The translations under genes were made by a program, and so were the position numbers. DNA of 64,000 nucleotides. Source: Scenedesmus sp. ARA3. Its lineage: Eukaryota > Chlorophyta > Chlorophyceae > Sphaeropleales > Scenedesmaceae. Location of the stretch: assembly GCA_004335835.1 (NCBI GenBank), contig RWJK01000108.1, forward strand, positions 1 to 64,000, in the 5' to 3' direction. Below the pieces are notes generated by a model. It was not told the origin of the DNA, searched no databases, and saw only the letters and a program-made list of their open reading frames with translations. Each line of letters begins with the position of its first letter. Position 1 is the stretch's first letter. Positions 59,401-64,000 of the stretch are shown here, piece by piece.

Positions 59401-60165
59401 TCAGTGTACGCGCTGCCGCTTCTGGTTGCGCTGCATGCGTAATGACGTCAGCACATTACGCCCCTTGCCCCAGCCCGCCATGTCATCATCTGTTACTGAC
59501 ACACCCTGCTGCCGCCCCTCACCCTCACCCCCACCAGCAGCAGCACCAGCAGCAGCAGCAGCACCTGCTCTAGCAGCAGCTGGTGGAGGCTTGCCGTTTG
59601 CTCGAGCTTCCGCGTGCTCCTGCAAACTTTCTGTGTCTGGGTTGAAGTGTCCAAATGACATGCGGCCAAACACACCATGAGGCAGTGGATCGCGCTCCTG
59701 TATCACTATGCAACCCTTGCTGCCGCTGCTGCTGCTGCTGGTTCCGGCTGCCCCACCACCTGCTGCTGCTGCTGCTGCTGGTGGTGCCACCCATTCAGCT
59801 TCCTGCTTTGCTGCATCTGGCTGGCCGATTGCTTCGTCAAAGCCTCGCTTCGCGCTGCGCCCCCGCTGCATGAACTTCATGCTCGTGAGCTTGTCTGAAA
59901 GCTCATACTTCTTTGTTTGCTGCTGCTTGCTGTCCCCTGCTGCTGCTTGGCCTCCAGGCTCCTGCTGCTGCTGTTGCTGCCGGTCATGCTGCCGCTGCCC
60001 ATCTCTGCCAGATGAGGATGCAGCTGCATGGCTGTGTGCACGCGCGGCATCTGCTGCTGCAGCTTGTGAGGGAGCTGCTGCTGCCTGCCCTCCTTGACCT
60101 CTCCGCATGAAGCCCATCGATTGCAGCCTACTGCTAAGGGCAGCCTTGCCTCCTTGGGCTGCCAT
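59401..60165 (-). CDS. MPP6: M-phase phosphoprotein 6 (MPP6) homologue, nuclear exosome cofactor, 254 aa
   Basis: A single uninterrupted frame from ATG to stop codon, the only clearly intronless gene here. Family landmarks: LSDKLTSMKFMQRGRSAKR (about 89-107), the N-terminal exosome-binding motif of MPP6, and FGRMSFGHFNPDTESL (about 166-181), the central signature. In known relatives MPP6 links the RNA exosome core to the MTR4 helicase and binds RNA in the nucleus. Unusually, a second version of the first motif, LSSRLQSMGFMRRG, stands at residues 10-23, ahead of a Gln/Ala/His linker. The rest is low complexity (Ala, Gly, Gln) with a basic end QRNQKRQRVH. Most MPP6 proteins are about 130-190 residues, so this one is expanded by the linkers. 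Confidence 0.85.
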   Translation of the reverse strand: MAAQGGKAALSSRLQSMGFMRRGQGGQAAAAPSQAAAADAARAHSHAAASSSGRDGQRQHDRQQQQQQEPGGQAAAGDSKQQQTKKYELSDKLTSMKFMQRGRSAKRGFDEAIGQPDAAKQEAEWVAPPAAAAAAGGGAAGTSSSSSGSKGCIVIQERDPLPHGVFGRMSFGHFNPDTESLQEHAEARANGKPPPAAARAGAAAAAGAAAGGGEGEGRQQGVSVTDDDMAGWGKGRNVLTSLRMQRNQKRQRVH

Positions 60166-60892
60166 GCTGCTTCTGCTGTTCTGCTGCTGCCTTGTGCTGC
60201 TGTTGCCTGCCTATAACGTAGAAATCCCTTATTGTATGTGGAGACTGTGATGCTTCCTTTGGTTGACGAAGAACCAGAACCAAACGAGCAGCCTACGAAA
60301 CGGGAAGATGGCTGTGCCGCTGCAGCTTGCAGGAGCTATTAGACGTTGCCGGATTCAAAACATTTTGACGGAAGTGACGAGCCTTGAATGAGCACGGGAT
60401 ACTTGGGACATCGTGCAAGCGATTGTGTTTCGAGGGCAAGCAAGGGCTTGTCATGACAGAGCCCCAAAATGACAAGGAGGATAGAAGCAGCACACAACGC
60501 TGGCGGAGCTCTTTCACCGCTCAAACCGCGGGATGAGCTGTGCAAACGTCACTCTGCACGCATTGCTGTCTGGCAATCGCTGCAGTGAACTACAGTGCTA
60601 CTTGCTGGTGTGCTGTTGCTGCTGTGCACACTGCTGCCACGCTCTTATCCCTTCCTGCAAGCTGTCCTTGACAAGACTGCACTCTGTACGTCTAACATAC
60701 CTGATCTGCTAGAATGGCAGCAGTGTGCTGTTAGCCTCACACCACCACGTGCCTGGTGCACACATGTAGAGCGCCCAGCACCAGCAGAACCGACAGCCCA
60801 GCTGCTAGTTCCATTGACACCTATTGTCATCAAATAGTTCAGCAGCTGTAGCATTAGAAATAGCAGGAGCTGCAGCAGCTGCAGGATTCAGC
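60166..60892. promoter_or_regulatory. divergent promoter region, MPP6 (-) and MED22 (+)
   Basis: About 730 bases between two start codons pointing away from each other. No exon with support. Two general RNA-synthesis/processing genes sharing a promoter region would be a natural arrangement, but nothing in the sequence proves shared control. Confidence 0.4.
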
Positions 60893-60992
60893 ATGTCTAC
60901 GGACCTGGCGCTGTATGAGCAGCTGAACAAGGAGCTGGTGTCACTAGTGGAGCACTTCACCACCCTGGTCAAGGCCACGCGCGAAGGTGCGC

Positions 60993-61037
<45 letters not shown>

Positions 61038-61368
61038 TAGTAGTGGTTTGGTTGCTTCAGCCTTCCTATCATTGTTGTTGGCGGACCTCAGTTTTGCAGG
61101 GGGTTCCATTCTGGAGCATTCATATGAGCTCCGCGTGCGTGAGATGTGGCAACCTGCACCACCAGCCTGCATGATGTCCAAGCAGCACAGACACAGCATG
61201 CGGCAGAGGCTTCAAGCAAGCATGCTTCAGCTGCAGCATGTGCGCCCGCCGGCACGCTGAATTGCTGCTGCGCAGAGCTGGCGGTTCACACAGACATGTG
61301 CAGGGCTGCTGCTGTCTCTCACTGAAACCGCCTGCTCTGCTGCGTTGCTGCTGCTGCTGCTGCTGCTC

Positions 61369-61402
<34 letters not shown>

Positions 61403-63314
61403 TACTGCTGCTACTGCTCAGGGCTAGAAGCTGACGAGTCGGCAGATCCGAAGGAGAAAGATGACAAAGGCGGCAGCACCGCCGCCGCTGCCGCCCCTGC
61501 TGCCGTTTCGCGCAGTGAGCGGCGCGTGCCAGGGGAGCTGCTGGAGGTGGTGGTGGAGAAGCTGCTGGCAGCAGGTGCGTTACATGTTATTGTTATTTGT
61601 TATTTTCCAATCTAACATGTGACATGTATTATTTTCAAGCAGTCCTCAGGGCCGGCGGCATTGGCGGCAGCTGTTGGTGCGTTGAGCCGTTGATGCGCAA
61701 GTTGAGCAGCCTAGCAGAGTATGCCACCGCCAATGCCGCAGATGCTTGCGAGCATGCTGGTGGCCGCTGACTCGCTGGTGCAGCAGCATTTATTGGTGGC
61801 GGCTGCTGTGATTCAACCAATCAACCAACCGCGCACCGCAGGCCAACAATGCATCCACAGAGTGTTGCAGGTCAAGAAGTCGGCCGTGATAAACAGTTGT
61901 GCCACATTGCCATGTTGCTGTCGTTCAAATCAACCTTCAGGCCACCAGTGCTTCCACACCGTTTGCAGCTGAAGATGTCAGCCATGGTCAGCGACTTGCC
62001 ATGCTCGTGCACACTAATGCTGCACATGTGTCTGTTGCCTTTGCGCCTGTTGCTGTATTTCAGCCCATTCCTCTGGCCACCAGTGCATCCACACCGTCTC
62101 GCAGCTCAAAGTCGCTGCCATTGCACACCAATGCTGCTCATGTTTCTGCTGTCCGTTCGGCTTGTGCTATGTTGCAACGCACCTTGAAGGCCACCAGTGC
62201 ATCCATACAGTGTCTCAGCTGAAGCAGTCTGCCATGGTCAGCGACTTTGCCACGCTCATGCACAGCAACGCGTCACATGTGTTTGCTGCCTCTGCGCCTC
62301 TTGCTGCAGGCCACCAGTGCATTTACACGGTCCCGCAGCTGAAGATGTCTGCCATGGTCAGCGAATTACCATGCTCATGCACACTAATGCGTGCACTGTC
62401 ACATTTGTCATGTTGTGGGTGTTGCAGGCCACCAGTGCATCCACACAGTTTCCCAGCTCAAGAAGTCAGCCATGGTCAGCGACTTTGCCACGCTGATGGG
62501 CAATTAATTCTGCCCTTCACCAGTATCTGCAGGCCGCCAGTGCATGCGCGCACGGCCTCAAGCAGAAGAAGGGGGCCATGGCACACCATTGCTACAAAAG
62601 TTCCTGATGTCTTTGCTGCTGTTGGTGTGTCTCCTCTCGCCTGCAGGCCACCAGTGCATCCACACAGTGTCCCAGCTCAAGAAGTCGGCCATGGTCAGCG
62701 ACTTTGCCACGCTCATGGGCAACGTGCACGCGGTGCAGCAGCGGCTCACCAGCGACACCTACCACACCACGCGCGGCCTGGAGCACATAAAGCGGGACGC
62801 AGGTGCGGAAGAAACAAAGACATTGGAGTTGCTGAAGCAGCCGTGCTGCATGCATTGGCGGTGCGTGCTGCTGCGTGGCACGCTTCAACTCCAAGGGGAA
62901 CATGACAGGCCTCCGAGCTGCAGCAGCAGCAGCAGCTGTCCACAGATCTGGATCTCCTCTTGCTACTTTGGCACATTATGAGTGAAGCGGCACATGTATG
63001 CAGAGCACAAGGTTCCATAAGCATTTGCCTCCGTCGTGCAGCCGCCGCCGTGTGCTCACTCCTCTCAGCTGCTGCCTGAGCGTCATTCTACTTCTTACAC
63101 ACGCACATGAGATGCAAATGCAACTGATCACACTCACCAAATGCGATGATGACTCTGCCAACATGCAGAGAACCTGCTAGCGGAGCTGGAGCAGCACTAC
63201 TACAGCAGCAGCCACAAGGGGCCCCTGCCCAGCACCCAGCAGCAGGGCGGCGAGGCGCAGCCGGGCAAGCTGGCAGAGCTCTGCGCACAGGCGCTGCAGA
63301 TGACGGGCGGATGA
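60893..63314 (+). CDS. MED22: Mediator complex subunit 22, 4 exons, 182 aa
   Basis: Exons 60893-60986, 61422-61574, 62647-62802, 63169-63314 (549 bases, phases 1/1/1). The order matches MED22 (Surf5 family): LYEQLNKELVSLVEHFTTLVKATRE, the first helix; then LLEVVVEKLLAAGHQCIHTV followed by SQLKKSAMVSDFATLMGNV, where plant relatives have a similar AADSLLKLVSELK stretch; then ENLLAELEQHYYSSSHK, the conserved ELExHYYSS end. MED22 sits in the Mediator head and helps connect activators with RNA polymerase II. The acidic Lys/Ala insert in exon 2 and a Gln-rich tail are local additions. The start is the first ATG in frame; a longer frame upstream begins with TTG. A (CAG)n tract follows the first donor at about 60995-61036. 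Confidence 0.84.
61846..62600 (+). repeat. about seven decayed copies of MED22 exon 3 start
   Basis: Copies beginning with GCCACCAGTGCATCCACAC-like sequence occur at about 61846, 61938, 62075, 62187, 62308, 62426 and 62530, in the intron just before the real exon at 62647. Most keep the CAG acceptor and the reading QLKKSAMVSDFATLM to varying length; the copy at 62426 keeps it to the last codons before a TAA. Spacing is about 90-140 bases. Divergence is greatest in the first and last copies. Confidence 0.88.
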
Positions 63315-64000
63315 GGCACGCTTAACGCTGTTACCAACAGCTCCGCAGGGGCCATGTCATGGACAACAGCGCTTGAGAGCAGAAATGTGGCGCCATGGTT
63401 TGTCCTGCCAGCTTGCAAGCACTTGCCTGCCTCTGGCAGAGCTGCGCGGGCAGTCGCTGCAGATGACCGGCTGAGGGCTGCACAGCAGACAGCGCCTGCG
63501 GATTGTGTGTTGTTACAGGCGCAGCCGGGCAAGCTGGAAGAGCTGTTCGTGCAGTTGTTTCTGCATAGCTCAGGGCAGCGCTTCTACATTGCCGAAGCAC
63601 TGCACAAGTGCCACGGCTGACAGACCAACGGTTTCAACAGTTTTTTTTTATCAGGGGGGACGGAATCCTACTGGCTCGCTACCACAGCACAATTGGGCAA
63701 GCCCAATTGTCGGGAGCGGGAGGCAGTGCCTCACCAGCAGAACACGTCACAACACCCTATACAGGAGGTGCCGACAGTTTGACAGCTATAGATCTGCGGC
63801 TGTTTGTTGCAGACATGCACAACTGAATGGGAGTCACAAGTGAAGAGGCATTGCGCCGCTCAAATGTAGCATCGATGCTTGTAAGTTACCTTGCTGAACC
63901 CTGCTGCAACAGCAGCCACCGCAGCTGGAGCGCAACCAAAACTGTCCACCACCTTTATGACTGCAACCACTGCCGTCAACCATAGCAGGGCCTCTAAAAC
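63315..64000. other. MED22 downstream region with 3'-end remnants
   Basis: Two fragments of the MED22 C-terminal coding end are repeated after the stop codon: about 63436-63474 (LAELRGQ, LQMTG, stop codon) and about 63518-63548 (AQPGKLEEL). TGTAA at about 63868-63872 could be a polyadenylation signal. No other gene is seen up to the window end. Confidence 0.6.

Noticed and set aside
61721..61790. Candidate MED22 exon reading LASMLVAADSLVQQ.
   Set aside because: It resembles the plant AADSLL stretch, but exon 2 joined to 62647 already supplies that stretch at the right length and phase. It may be one more remnant.
12839..63548. Explanation of all exon ghosts as assembly error or collapsed haplotypes.
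   Set aside because: The copies differ from the real exons by many substitutions and indels and have varied lengths and orders, which mis-joined reads or alleles would not give. Raw reads are still needed to close this point.

Overview
The window reads as nuclear DNA of a unicellular green alga (Chlorophyta). The evidence is a plastid terminal oxidase and two other proteins with transit-peptide-like N termini, a CCT-motif regulator, eukaryotic proteins (MED22, MPP6) and genes cut into many GT-AG exons. A TGTAA polyadenylation-type signal lies 22 bases after the amidoligase stop codon. Very heavy use of CAG/CTG and GCA triplets makes Gln, Ala, Ser and Leu runs, as in sphaeroplealean algae (Scenedesmus/Tetradesmus type). 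That taxonomic guess is inference. One 108-base N gap lies at 30107-30214.

Layout, left to right: a secreted class-3 lipase (+, 955-3444); a ZIP metal transporter (-, 4876-6824); an 11-exon gene for a 2440-residue membrane, coiled-coil and low-complexity protein (-, 8646-19737); a gene-poor stretch with palindromes; a COOH-NH2 amidoligase (+, 21431-23053); a plastid-type AlgH/UPF0301 protein (-, 24651-27886); a secreted fasciclin-domain protein (-, 28931-31769); a 19-exon copper amine oxidase ending in the peroxisomal signal SKL (-, 33024-42278); divergently, an 11-exon plastid terminal oxidase (+, 42760-47781); a doubtful small gene (-, about 50110-50698); a CCT-motif protein (+, about 51072-52580); a PhzF-family isomerase-like protein (+, 54774-57740); and divergently, exosome cofactor MPP6 (-, 59401-60165) and Mediator subunit MED22 (+, 60893-63314). 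All spliced models were built by hand. In each complete model the exon lengths sum to a multiple of three and conserved motifs run across the junctions. I see no operon-like pathway; neighbouring genes act in different compartments.

The most striking signal is not a gene. Eight of the ten clearly spliced genes (all except the lipase, whose intron holds a minisatellite, and the amidoligase, plus no clear case in ZIP; seven with certainty) carry decayed partial copies of their own exons in the adjacent introns or just past the stop codon. I call these 'exon ghosts'. Each copy keeps one end of the exon with its splice site (or stop codon), often with neighbouring intron sequence, so they look like DNA-level local duplications and not retrocopies. 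Examples are about seven copies of MED22 exon 3, four copies of a copper amine oxidase exon, a 129-base-period array in the coiled-coil gene, and repeated 3' ends after the PhzF, PTOX and MED22 stop codons. With certainty I see them in the coiled-coil, AlgH, fasciclin, amine oxidase, PTOX, PhzF and MED22 genes.
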